A stretch of 23,152 nt of DNA, taken from Allofournierella sp. (lineage in GTDB: Bacteria; Bacillota; Clostridia; Oscillospirales; Ruminococcaceae). Of the stretch, positions 8,125-14,975 are shown piece by piece. The DNA lies in NCBI GenBank assembly GCA_020025635.1, contig JAHHRU010000018.1:1-23152 (forward strand), read 5' to 3'. Positions within the stretch are counted from its first letter, which is position 1. Each line of letters opens with the position of its first letter. The notes under the pieces were generated by a model. It was given only the letters and a program-made list of their open reading frames with translations. It was not told the DNA's origin and searched no databases. A program made the position numbers and the translations under genes.

Positions 8125-8865
8125 TCACTGATTTTCAAACTGATGCTTGCGGTTTTTCTGGCCCAGGTTCTGCAGCTCCTCCGGCTCCATCACCAGTTCA
8201 TACAGCTGCTGCCAGCTGTGAATGGTGTGGTCGGCTTCTTCGGCCTCTTCCTGGCCGGCAAAATTGCACCAGCAGGTTGCAAGGCCGGCATTTTTGCCGC
8301 CGCGGATGTCGGCACTCAGGCTGTCGCCCACCACCAGGACCCGGCTGGTATCTTCAATGCCCAGCTGGCGGATGGCGGTATCGAACATCCGGCGGTTGGG
8401 CTTTTCGGCCCCCACCTTTTCGGAAATGAAGATGCCGTCCATATAAGGGGCCAGGCCGGAAGCTTCCAGCCGGCTGGTCTGCACATGCTCCACACCGTTG
8501 GAAACAATGGCGAGGGTGGCAACCTCGGCCAGCTCGTCCATTGCCTCCAGTGCACCGGGCAGAAGATCCGGGTGGGTGCCCAGCTGTTCCAGATAATAGC
8601 GGTTCAGCTCGGCTCCGCTGCCCTGGGCGCCAATGGCCTCCAGCAGCTTTGCAAACCGCTGGGCCAGCAGCTTTTCCTTTTTGATCTTGCCGTTTTCCAG
8701 GGCCGCCCAAAGCTCTTTGTTGATTTTGATATAGGTTTCCAGGGTCTCATTTGTGGCCGGCAGCTCAAAATGCTCCATCGTTTCAAAAAATGCCTTATGC
8801 TCGGCCGCTTCAAAATCCAGGACCGTTCCGTCCGCATCCAGCAGCAGGCAGGTATAATATGCCAT
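8125..8865 (-). CDS. HAD hydrolase, YjjG/YfnB-type nucleotidase
   Basis: Cytoplasmic phosphatase of 246 residues with all four HAD motifs: I, LLLDADGTVLDFE (nucleophile D10, acid D12); II, AIVSNG (S122); III, VGAEKPN (K155); IV, VVGDSLSADIRGG (D181, D186). The DADGT-LDF start and the cap sequence are characteristic of the YjjG/YfnB subgroup, some of which are house-cleaning nucleotidases for non-canonical pyrimidine nucleotides; that substrate is inferred from the family. GGGAGG lies 8 bases before the ATG. It is the first gene of the HAD/ABC-F operon behind a good promoter. Confidence 0.88.
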   Translation of the reverse strand: MAYYTCLLLDADGTVLDFEAAEHKAFFETMEHFELPATNETLETYIKINKELWAALENGKIKKEKLLAQRFAKLLEAIGAQGSGAELNRYYLEQLGTHPDLLPGALEAMDELAEVATLAIVSNGVEHVQTSRLEASGLAPYMDGIFISEKVGAEKPNRRMFDTAIRQLGIEDTSRVLVVGDSLSADIRGGKNAGLATCWCNFAGQEEAEEADHTIHSWQQLYELVMEPEELQNLGQKNRKHQFENQ

Positions 8866-8927
8866 GCAAAAAACCTCCCGTTATCATGTTAAAACAGCCT
8901 TCGCCGTTTAAATTCTCATACTTTTTT

Positions 8928-8956
8928 ATTATCGCTCATACCGGGCTTTTCGTCAA
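8928..8956 (-). promoter_or_regulatory. Sigma-A promoter of the HAD/ABC-F operon
   Basis: On the minus strand TTGACG (8951-8956), 17 bases, GATAAT (8928-8933). It lies about 60 bases upstream of the HAD ATG and directly after the terminator of the Cys/Pro-rich gene. Confidence 0.85.
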
Positions 8957-8965
8957 GTGCGCAGC

Positions 8966-9000
8966 CCCAAAAAGGGCCCGGCTCTTTCGGGGCCGGGCTC
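8966..9000 (-). terminator. Terminator after the Cys/Pro-rich gene
   Basis: On the minus strand GAGCCCGGC and GCCGGGCCC pair around a short CCCGAAAGA loop with one mismatch, followed by TTTTT. It begins 14 bases after the stop codon of the Cys/Pro-rich gene. Confidence 0.82.
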
Positions 9001-9014
9001 TTTTGCACTGGGCA

Positions 9015-9371
9015 TCAGATATCACGGATCTCATATTCCCGGCCCGGCCTGCACCCGCCGCAGGAACAGGGGCCGGAGTTGTGGCATTGGCACGGTTCTC
9101 TGCACTGGCAGCCGCCATACTCCGGGCAGGGACCGGGGCAGGGCTCCGGGCAAGGGCAGGGCTCCGGGCAAGGGTCGGGACAGGGGCCCGGGCACTCACC
9201 CGGCCAGCACCCCGCAAAGGGCCACTGGTCGGCACGGGGCGGCAGCTCCCGCTCGGGGTAACACACCTGCGCACCCCACTCAAAATCGTAATTGTCCACA
9301 CTTCCATCCACCACATTGCCTTCACGGTCTAAGGGTGGATAGCCTTCCAGATGAACTTCTTCAACCATCAT
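9015..9371 (-). CDS. Small Cys/Pro-rich repeat protein, function unknown
   Basis: I do not recognise a family. The 118-residue protein has an acidic, cysteine-poor first half (residues 1-50, one Cys) and a second half dense in cysteine: 16 Cys in all (37, 55, 60, 64, 68, 72, 74, 78, 82, 88, 90, 94, 96, 102, 104, 107), most in a C-P-x-P ladder (about 60-84) followed by CxC and CxxC pairs, then a charged end REYEIRDI. There is no signal peptide or membrane helix. Metal binding, or a cross-linked structural (for example spore-coat-like) role, is possible but is inference. The first of two adjacent ATGs (9369-9371) is used; AAGGAGG lies 10 bases upstream and is inside a perfect hairpin. It lies between gpsA and its own terminator. 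That it has an RBS, a terminator and no stop in a repeat-rich frame supports a real gene. Confidence 0.75.
   Translation of the reverse strand: MMVEEVHLEGYPPLDREGNVVDGSVDNYDFEWGAQVCYPERELPPRADQWPFAGCWPGECPGPCPDPCPEPCPCPEPCPGPCPEYGGCQCREPCQCHNSGPCSCGGCRPGREYEIRDI
9136..9171. repeat. 18-bp tandem repeat (2 perfect copies) coding the CPxP ladder
   Basis: The unit GGGCAGGGCTCCGGGCAA (plus strand) occurs at 9136-9153 and again at 9154-9171 without change, with degenerate partial copies on both sides (about 9120-9195). Eighteen bases keep the frame and add six residues of the Cys-Pro ladder, so copy-number change would lengthen or shorten the protein without breaking it. Confidence 0.85.
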
Positions 9372-9374
9372 ATG

Positions 9375-9418
9375 CAAAACGCCTCCTTGACACAAAGTAT
9401 GTGCAGGGAGGCGTTTTG
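9375..9418 (-). promoter_or_regulatory. Hairpin after gpsA that buries the next gene's ribosome site
   Basis: A perfect 12-bp inverted repeat (CAAAACGCCTCC at 9375-9386, GGAGGCGTTTTG at 9407-9418) encloses a 20-base loop that holds an inner CACA/TGTG pairing. On the minus strand it starts 5 bases after the gpsA stop, so it may be a terminator for gpsA (GC stem then TTTT). Its descending arm also contains the GGAGG Shine-Dalgarno of the Cys/Pro-rich gene, whose ATG follows the stem by 3 bases. It can therefore act as an attenuator, a translation lock, or both. Confidence 0.75.
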
Positions 9419-9423
9419 GTGCT

Positions 9424-10386
9424 TTAGTAGTCGAATTCCCCTTTTACCGTGCGGGCAAACAAAGTGGGCAGGGCATCCTTCGGGTTTTTGCCCTCATAAA
9501 GGATCTGGTACACCATTGTGCTGATGGGCAGATCCACATTGTATTCTTTTCCCAAACGGACCAGCGCCTTCACAGTGGAAGCACCCTCGGCCAGCTGGTC
9601 AAAGGGCTCTCCCTTCACAAAGCTTTCGCCGAAATGCCGGTTGTGGCTGTGCTGGGAGAAAAGGGTCGCCTCATAATCGCCCAAATGGCAAAGGCCATAG
9701 GCCGAAAGCTCGTTGCCGCCCATGGCACGGATCAGGCGGGCCACTTCTCGGGCACCCCGGGCCATCAGGGCGCCTTTCAGGCTGGAACAGCCTGCGCCGT
9801 CCAGCATGCCGGCGGCAATGCCGATCACGTTTTTGGCGGCAGCGCCCACCTCGGTGCCGATCAGATCACGGCCTTTGTACAGGCGGATCAGGTCACTGCT
9901 CAGATTTTCCACAATGTAATCGGTAACGGCCGGGTCGTCCGAGTCCACGACCATGCAGTTGGGGATGCCGGCGCTGAAATCCTGAACATGGCCGGGGCCT
10001 ACCCAAACAGCCACCCCCACCGGCTGGTCCACCTCTTCCCGGAACACCTGAGTCAGGCGCTTGCCGGTTTCCACCTCGATGCCTTTCATGCACAGGATGA
10101 AGGTTTTGCCGGAAAGGTCGAATTCGCTCAGCTGCTTTGCCAGATTGCGCAGCTGCTGGGCACTGATGGAAATGATGATGACCTGTGCAAACGAGAGGGC
10201 CTTTTCCAGATCTTCCTCCAAAATCAGGGCCTGGGGCAGGGTGAGGTAAGCGTTTTTGCGCTCTGCCATAAGCTGGGCCATTGCCCGGGAACCCGGGCGG
10301 CCCCAAAGCAGGACTTCATTTTTTGCGCTGTGGTAGCTGGCCAGAAAGGTTCCCCATCGGCCGCAGCCCAATACACTCAGCTTCAT
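9424..10386 (-). CDS. gpsA: NAD(P)H-dependent glycerol-3-phosphate dehydrogenase
   Basis: Cytoplasmic enzyme reducing dihydroxyacetone phosphate to sn-glycerol 3-phosphate for phospholipid synthesis. The 320-residue protein has the N-terminal Rossmann loop GCGRWGT (7-13), the substrate lysine in LCMKGIE (K101), the second catalytic lysine in AAAKNV (K185), and the C-terminal helix region with NRHFG (249-253). Several motifs differ from the textbook enzyme: GCGRWG for GAGSWG, VGPGH for GPSHA, and LGDYEATLFSQHSHNRHFG where LGDLVLTC...NRRFG is usual. This looks like a divergent clostridial clade rather than a broken gene. AAAGGAG lies 10 bases before the ATG. A strong terminator ends only about 40 bases upstream and leaves little room for a promoter. 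Confidence 0.92.
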   Translation of the reverse strand: MKLSVLGCGRWGTFLASYHSAKNEVLLWGRPGSRAMAQLMAERKNAYLTLPQALILEEDLEKALSFAQVIIISISAQQLRNLAKQLSEFDLSGKTFILCMKGIEVETGKRLTQVFREEVDQPVGVAVWVGPGHVQDFSAGIPNCMVVDSDDPAVTDYIVENLSSDLIRLYKGRDLIGTEVGAAAKNVIGIAAGMLDGAGCSSLKGALMARGAREVARLIRAMGGNELSAYGLCHLGDYEATLFSQHSHNRHFGESFVKGEPFDQLAEGASTVKALVRLGKEYNVDLPISTMVYQILYEGKNPKDALPTLFARTVKGEFDY

Positions 10387-10423
10387 ATCTTAATTGCTCC
10401 TTTGTGGTTTTGCTGGAATTTTC

Positions 10424-10458
10424 AAAATCCCCCACTCCCAAAACGGGAGTGGGGGCCG
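10424..10458 (-). terminator. Terminator after the SGNH surface-protein gene
   Basis: Perfect 11-bp GC-rich stem CCCCCACTCCC (10429-10439) with GGGAGTGGGGG (10445-10455), loop of 5, followed on the minus strand by ATTTTG. It separates the HAD/SGNH unit from gpsA. Confidence 0.88.
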
Positions 10459-10492
10459 CTGTGTTTTTGTCCGTATACGGATGTACAAAGTT

Positions 10493-12583
10493 TTATCTGG
10501 TTCCGCCTTCGGTTCCTTCTCCGCCTTCGGGAGACTCCGGAGCGGGCAGAGCCGGGATCTCACGCTCGTTCAGAACAGTGCCGCAGACTGTGCACTTCTG
10601 CACCTCCTTGCCGGGAACGCCAACCTGAGGCGCCACTGTCTGCTCCCATGCGCCGGGGTTGTGGGGCACTACGGGCACCTTTTCGCTCTTGGTTGCGCCG
10701 CAGTTCTTGCACTTGTACTGTTTTTCGCCTTCCGTAGTGCAGGTGGGTGCGGTTTCACCGGTCACTTCCCAGGCGTGGCCCAGGGCCGGAACGGATTCCT
10801 CCTTGCGGTCGCCACAGCTGCAGGCCAGCACTTTCTTGCCGGACTCGGTGCAGGTGGGCTTCACTTCGGATTCCAGCTTGTAATCATGAACGTGGGCTTC
10901 TGCCTCAAAGATCGCATTCACGCTGACCGCCTTATAGTCGGTACGGGTTGCGTTGGGGTTGTCATCGCTCCACTTTACAAACTTGTAGCCGGCGTTGGCA
11001 ACGGCCTTGACCGATACGGGGGTGCCTTCCTTCACATCATTGAAAGCAAGGCCTGCGCCCTTCTTGTCGCCGCTTTCCAGGTAACCCATAGCAGAATCGG
11101 ATACGCCGTATTCCGCCTTGAATACAGGCACCTTCTTTTCGGTGACTGTCAGCTTATATTCGGCGCTGTAGGTTTTGCCGTTGGTGCCGGTCACGGTAGC
11201 CTTGATGGAGTAGGTGCCCGCCTTATCCGGGGTAAAGCCTGCGCTGTAACCGTTGCGCACAGCCTTGCCGTCCATAGTCCAGGCGATCTTATCATCCGGG
11301 ATGTCGGCGCCGTAGGCCTTTGCGTGCAGGGTGATGGTCTGGCCTTGCTCGATGGTACCAGAGCTGCCTTCCTTGATCTTAACGCCCTGCTCGGCGGCAA
11401 ACATGGCCGAAACATTCACATTCTGCTTGAATTTTTTGTCGGTGCGGGTGGCATCGGTCTTGCCGTCGCTCCACTTCACAAACTCATAGCCCTTATCGGG
11501 AACCGCTGTAACGGTAATGGTGCTCTTTTCTTCCAGATCCTTGAAGCTCAGGCTGGTAACGCCCTTCTTATCACCGCTTTCCAGCGTGCCGCCCTTTTTG
11601 TCCACATTGTACTGGGCAGTGAAGGTCTTTTCTTCTTCCTTGTCCTCCGGCTTTGCGGTGGGATTTACGATCTCGCTGGAGCCGGCAGTGCCGGTGCGGC
11701 GGGCCGGGATGTCATTGGTATCGGGGCGGCGATCCTCGGTGCCCAGGTAAGCATGGGTGCGGGCATAGTCCAAAATGGTGGTCAGGCCGTCCTTTTTCAG
11801 GTGCACATCACCCGGGCGGAAGCAGCTGGCCTTGCCGTAGCCATCCGCGCCGACCAGAGCCTCCGAAATGTTCAGGAACTTGAGGCCGTTGTCTGCGCAC
11901 ATCTGAGCCAAAGCATCATTGAACTCGTTCACCGCTTCAATGCTCACATTGGTGTACTGGGAATGATCCTGCGGGATGGGCGGCACGGCCGCAACGATGA
12001 TATCGGTATAATCGTAAGCTGCCTTGATCGCATCCACGGCTGCCTTATAGCTTTCGGCAAAGCTGCTGCCGCTCATGGTGCCGTCGATGTTGTTGGTGCC
12101 CATCATCATGATGATCCGGCGGGGCTTCATTTTTGCAATGGCCTCCGGGATGGAATAGGCGTTGTCATCCTTTTTGAAATAGATGGATTTGTCGGTGGTG
12201 AAGTTCTGAATGCCAAGGCCTTCCACCGCCACGACCTGATCCAGGGTCAGCAGAGCGTTCTGGTAGTAAAGGTTGGTGTTGGAATCGCCCACAAACAAAG
12301 TCTGGTCGATGTATTCCTTGCCGGCATCATCGGTCTCACCCAAAACGGCATCACCGTACTTGGTGGGATCGAATGCGGACGGGACCACACTTGAGCTTTC
12401 GGGGATATTCGACGATGGATCATCGCCTATATCATTCGGTTTTTTGGATTTCGAGACCCAGACCGATACCGCTGTGATGGTGATCACCAGTACCAGTGCG
12501 CAAACTGCCAGCACCAGAACCGCCTGTCGCTGTTTGGCGGTCATGCCGGAGCCTGACTGGGAATTTCTTCTTTGCTGAGCCAT
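10493..12583 (-). CDS. Membrane-anchored SGNH hydrolase with InlB-like and Cys-pair repeats
   Basis: Surface protein of 696 residues. A short basic cytoplasmic start is followed by one membrane helix (about 20-44) and a low-complexity linker. The SGNH/GDSL esterase domain (about 90-285) shows block I FVGDSN (nucleophile S101), block III MMGTNN (162-165) and block V GDVHL (H261). Two InlB/Flg_new-type repeats follow (about 320-396 and 487-562), each with a GY-x-FVKWSD motif, split by an Ig-like segment (about 400-482). The C-terminus has three HxxxW...PTC...CxxCG-type repeats (about 564-680) with Cys pairs 588/590, 625/628 and 664/667. It probably removes acyl groups from a cell-wall or extracellular glycan; the substrate is not known. 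AAAGGAGGT precedes the ATG by 8 bases. It begins 24 bases after the HAD gene and ends at a strong terminator. Confidence 0.85.
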   Translation of the reverse strand: MAQQRRNSQSGSGMTAKQRQAVLVLAVCALVLVITITAVSVWVSKSKKPNDIGDDPSSNIPESSSVVPSAFDPTKYGDAVLGETDDAGKEYIDQTLFVGDSNTNLYYQNALLTLDQVVAVEGLGIQNFTTDKSIYFKKDDNAYSIPEAIAKMKPRRIIMMMGTNNIDGTMSGSSFAESYKAAVDAIKAAYDYTDIIVAAVPPIPQDHSQYTNVSIEAVNEFNDALAQMCADNGLKFLNISEALVGADGYGKASCFRPGDVHLKKDGLTTILDYARTHAYLGTEDRRPDTNDIPARRTGTAGSSEIVNPTAKPEDKEEEKTFTAQYNVDKKGGTLESGDKKGVTSLSFKDLEEKSTITVTAVPDKGYEFVKWSDGKTDATRTDKKFKQNVNVSAMFAAEQGVKIKEGSSGTIEQGQTITLHAKAYGADIPDDKIAWTMDGKAVRNGYSAGFTPDKAGTYSIKATVTGTNGKTYSAEYKLTVTEKKVPVFKAEYGVSDSAMGYLESGDKKGAGLAFNDVKEGTPVSVKAVANAGYKFVKWSDDNPNATRTDYKAVSVNAIFEAEAHVHDYKLESEVKPTCTESGKKVLACSCGDRKEESVPALGHAWEVTGETAPTCTTEGEKQYKCKNCGATKSEKVPVVPHNPGAWEQTVAPQVGVPGKEVQKCTVCGTVLNEREIPALPAPESPEGGEGTEGGTR

Positions 12584-12607
12584 TTTAGAATACCTCCTTT
12601 GAAACTT

Positions 12608-13255
12608 TTAAAGTTCCATTATGCAGCGGGTCAGCTGCTCACAATCCTGTGCCAGGAACACCGGCTCAAAAGCAGCCAGTTCCTCGCGGCTTCCGTAGCC
12701 ATACAACACACCGGCTGCCGGCAGCTTGCACGCCGCGGCCCCCTGCATATCGTCCTTTCGGTCGCCAACCATCAGCACCCGTTTGCCTGCAAGCTCCGGG
12801 CGGGAAAGCACAGCCCGGATGACCGCTGTTTTTGTTTCGGCGCTTGCATCCTCGGATGCACCGCCAATGAAGCGAAAATACCCTGCAAGGCCCTGTTCCT
12901 CCAAAATGGGGGTCACCACCGTGGTGGGTTTTGCCGTTGCAGTGTACATCCAGATGCCCGCTGAGCGCAGGGTTTCCAGCATTTTTACAACGCCGCTGTA
13001 CGGGCTGCACATGTGCTGTCCGGTATGATGATATTCGGTTCGGTAGATCTCAACCATCCGTTCCACCAGTGCTTTGTCCTGGGTATGCTCGCCAAAGCTC
13101 TGGCGCAGCGGCGGGCCCAGATAACGGGTAAGATCGATGGTGTCCGGATCAAAGCCCGCCTGCCGAAAGGTTTCGGCCATGCAGGCAAGGATGCCGGGGC
13201 TGGAATGGAGCAGGGTCCCATCCACGTCAAACAGGACCGCATCATACTTTGCCAA
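12608..13255 (-). CDS. HAD hydrolase, Gph/5'-nucleotidase-like
   Basis: Cytoplasmic phosphatase of 215 residues with HAD motif I VLFDVDGTLL (D10, D12), the segment YLGPPLRQSF typical of the Gph/5'-nucleotidase-like group, motif II region YTATAKP (104-110), motif III K142 inside GGASEDASAETKTAVI, and motif IV VGDRKDDMQGA (D165, D168, D169). Phosphoglycolate, a nucleotide or another small phosphate could be the substrate. The start is TTG at 13253-13255, with an AGGAAGG-type ribosome site about 7 bases upstream; no in-frame ATG exists before motif I. It is first in a two-gene unit with the SGNH protein. Confidence 0.87.
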   Translation of the reverse strand: MAKYDAVLFDVDGTLLHSSPGILACMAETFRQAGFDPDTIDLTRYLGPPLRQSFGEHTQDKALVERMVEIYRTEYHHTGQHMCSPYSGVVKMLETLRSAGIWMYTATAKPTTVVTPILEEQGLAGYFRFIGGASEDASAETKTAVIRAVLSRPELAGKRVLMVGDRKDDMQGAAACKLPAAGVLYGYGSREELAAFEPVFLAQDCEQLTRCIMEL

Positions 13256-13314
13256 AAATGCACCTTCCTCGCTTCATTTTTCCAGGGTCTTGAGTCTGTC
13301 CCTGTAACATTCCG

Positions 13315-13343
13315 ATTATATCATCTTTTGCTCCGCCGCACAA
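13315..13343 (-). promoter_or_regulatory. Sigma-A promoter of the HAD/SGNH unit
   Basis: On the minus strand TTGTGC (13338-13343), 17 bases, TATAAT (13315-13320). It lies about 55 bases before the TTG start and downstream of the AGCS terminator. Confidence 0.82.
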
Positions 13344-13403
13344 CACGCATTTTCAGTTTGGGCCGGCGGCAGCACTTATAATACGAAGCATCCGGCTCAA
13401 ATA

Positions 13404-13442
13404 TTGCAAAAAAGCCTGTCTGCACCGGGCAAACAGGCTTTT
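13404..13442 (-). terminator. Terminator after the AGCS symporter
   Basis: AAAAGCCTGT (13410-13419) and ACAGGCTTTT (13433-13442) form a 10-bp stem, followed on the minus strand by a T run (TTTTTTGC when read through the stem base). Confidence 0.85.
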
Positions 13443-13467
13443 CATCGGTTTTTTGAGGCTTTTCTAC

Positions 13468-14862
13468 CTAAAAATCTTCCCGCAGGGCCCGGCGGGTCTC
13501 TTTCAGCACCTGCGGCGAAAGGCAGATGAGCGCCAGCAGGTTCGGCAGGGCCATCAGCCCGTTAAAGGCATCCGCAAGCCCCCACACCAGTTCCAGCTGG
13601 GCGGTGCTGCCCACCAGCACCAGAACCACAAAGCAGATCTTATAAACCCGCTGGCCGCGGCTGCCCGCAAGATACTCTGCGGCAAGGGAGCCGTAATAGC
13701 TCCAGCCAAGCAGTGTGGAAAAGGCGAACAGCATCAGCGACAGTGCAACAAACACCCCGCCCAGCGGCCCGAATACCTGCCGAAAGGCCTCTGCGGTGAG
13801 CGCGGCTCCGTTGGGCAGCTGCTGAAAGGCAGGCGTACCCAGCACCCGGGCATACTGCGCGGGACAATAAGCGCCGCTGCACAAAATAGCAAGGCCGGTG
13901 AGCATGCACATGAACAGGGTATCCACTGCAACCTCGAACACCCCCCACATCCCCTGCTGCACCGGTGTCATGCCGGCTGCGGAATTGGCCATGACCGAGC
14001 TGCCAAGCCCGGCCTCGTTGGAGCAAACGCCCCGGGAAACGCCGATGCGCAGTGCTTTTGCGACCCCATAACCGGCCACGCCCCCAAGGCCTGCCCGAAA
14101 ATTGAGCGCTTCTTGCACAATGAGCGCCAGCACCGCCGGCAGGCTTTGCAGCCTTGCCAGGATGATGGCCGCCGCGCCGGCCGCATACCCCAGCGCCATG
14201 ACCGGCACCAGCCGTTCTGTTATGCGGCCGATGCGCCCCACGCCGCCCAGCATGGCAAAAGCCACAAGGGCTGCGGTGACTGCGCCGGTAACGCCTGGCG
14301 GCACCGAGAAGGAATCCTCCATCACTGCCGCAACCGAGTTCGCCTGCGCCATATTGCCCATTCCCAGCGAGCCGCACACGCACAAAAACGAAAAAAGCAG
14401 TGCAAGCCCCCGGCTGTGCAGCCCTTTTTCAATGTAGAACATGGCCCCGCCAATGGGCCTGCCCGCCCGGTCACGGCCCTGGTAAAGCCCGGCCAGAACA
14501 TTTTCGGCAAAGGCGGTCATGGTGCCGATCAGTGCGGAGAGCCACATCCAGAAAAGCGCCCCGGGGCCGCCGGATGCAAGGGCGGTGGCAACGCCTGCAA
14601 TGTTGCCGGTGCCCAGGGTTGCCGCAAGCGCTGTGCAGGCAGACTGAAAAGCGGACAGCCCTCCGTTTTTCGTTTTATCCCCTTTCAGGATGCGCCCCAG
14701 GGTCTGCTTGGACCAAAGCCGTATTTTGGCAAGCTGAAAGAAACGGGTGCGCACGGTGAAATAAAGCCCTGTTCCCAGCAAAAGAGCCACTGTGGCCGGG
14801 CCCCAGGCCAGCTTCTCCAAAATATTCCTGATCGTTTCCAGCACTGCGGTCAACCGTTCCAT
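13468..14862 (-). CDS. Sodium:alanine/glycine symporter, AGCS family
   Basis: Polytopic inner-membrane carrier of 464 residues that takes up small neutral amino acids with Na+. Family signatures are clear: SACTALAATLGTGNIAGVA (74-92), the GGAMFYIEKGL segment (138-148) and GVSRGVCSNEAGLGSS (274-289). The start ATG has GGAGG 9 bases upstream. The exact substrate (alanine, glycine, or glutamine) cannot be read from sequence. A perfect terminator lies just upstream and I see no convincing promoter in the 64 bases between, apart from a weak TATAGA. Its own terminator follows the stop, so it is a single-gene unit. Confidence 0.94.
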   Translation of the reverse strand: MERLTAVLETIRNILEKLAWGPATVALLLGTGLYFTVRTRFFQLAKIRLWSKQTLGRILKGDKTKNGGLSAFQSACTALAATLGTGNIAGVATALASGGPGALFWMWLSALIGTMTAFAENVLAGLYQGRDRAGRPIGGAMFYIEKGLHSRGLALLFSFLCVCGSLGMGNMAQANSVAAVMEDSFSVPPGVTGAVTAALVAFAMLGGVGRIGRITERLVPVMALGYAAGAAAIILARLQSLPAVLALIVQEALNFRAGLGGVAGYGVAKALRIGVSRGVCSNEAGLGSSVMANSAAGMTPVQQGMWGVFEVAVDTLFMCMLTGLAILCSGAYCPAQYARVLGTPAFQQLPNGAALTAEAFRQVFGPLGGVFVALSLMLFAFSTLLGWSYYGSLAAEYLAGSRGQRVYKICFVVLVLVGSTAQLELVWGLADAFNGLMALPNLLALICLSPQVLKETRRALREDF

Positions 14863-14919
14863 TTCCCTTTTCCTCCATCTGTTTCAGGCGGCCCGGTGCC
14901 CGCCTTTCTGCATCTATAT

Positions 14920-14970
14920 GAAGGAAAAAGCAGGGATATCCCCCCAAAAAGGGATATCCCTGCTTTGTTT
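14920..14970 (-). terminator. Strong terminator ending the deoB-to-permease cluster
   Basis: Perfect 16-bp inverted repeat AAAGCAGGGATATCCC (14927-14942) and its complement (14951-14966), loop of 8, followed on the minus strand by TTTTTCC. It starts 10 bases after the permease stop. Confidence 0.93.
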
Positions 14971-14975
14971 TGAAA

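Noticed and set aside
9120..9195. Possible CRISPR array in the repeat region
   Set aside because: The units are contiguous 18-mers that keep a reading frame and have no spacers.
9015..9371. RiPP precursor peptide
   Set aside because: The Cys-rich core and acidic leader-like half suggested it, but no maturase, protease or dedicated exporter gene is adjacent, and the core is a CPxP repeat unlike known precursors.
10394..12394. 666-codon plus-strand open frame opposite the SGNH gene
   Set aside because: Shadow frame; no ribosome site and no recognisable motif, while the minus strand codes a clear multi-domain protein.
13453..14973. 506-codon plus-strand open frame opposite the AGCS symporter
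   Set aside because: Passes through two terminators and resembles no protein; the minus strand carries the AGCS signatures.
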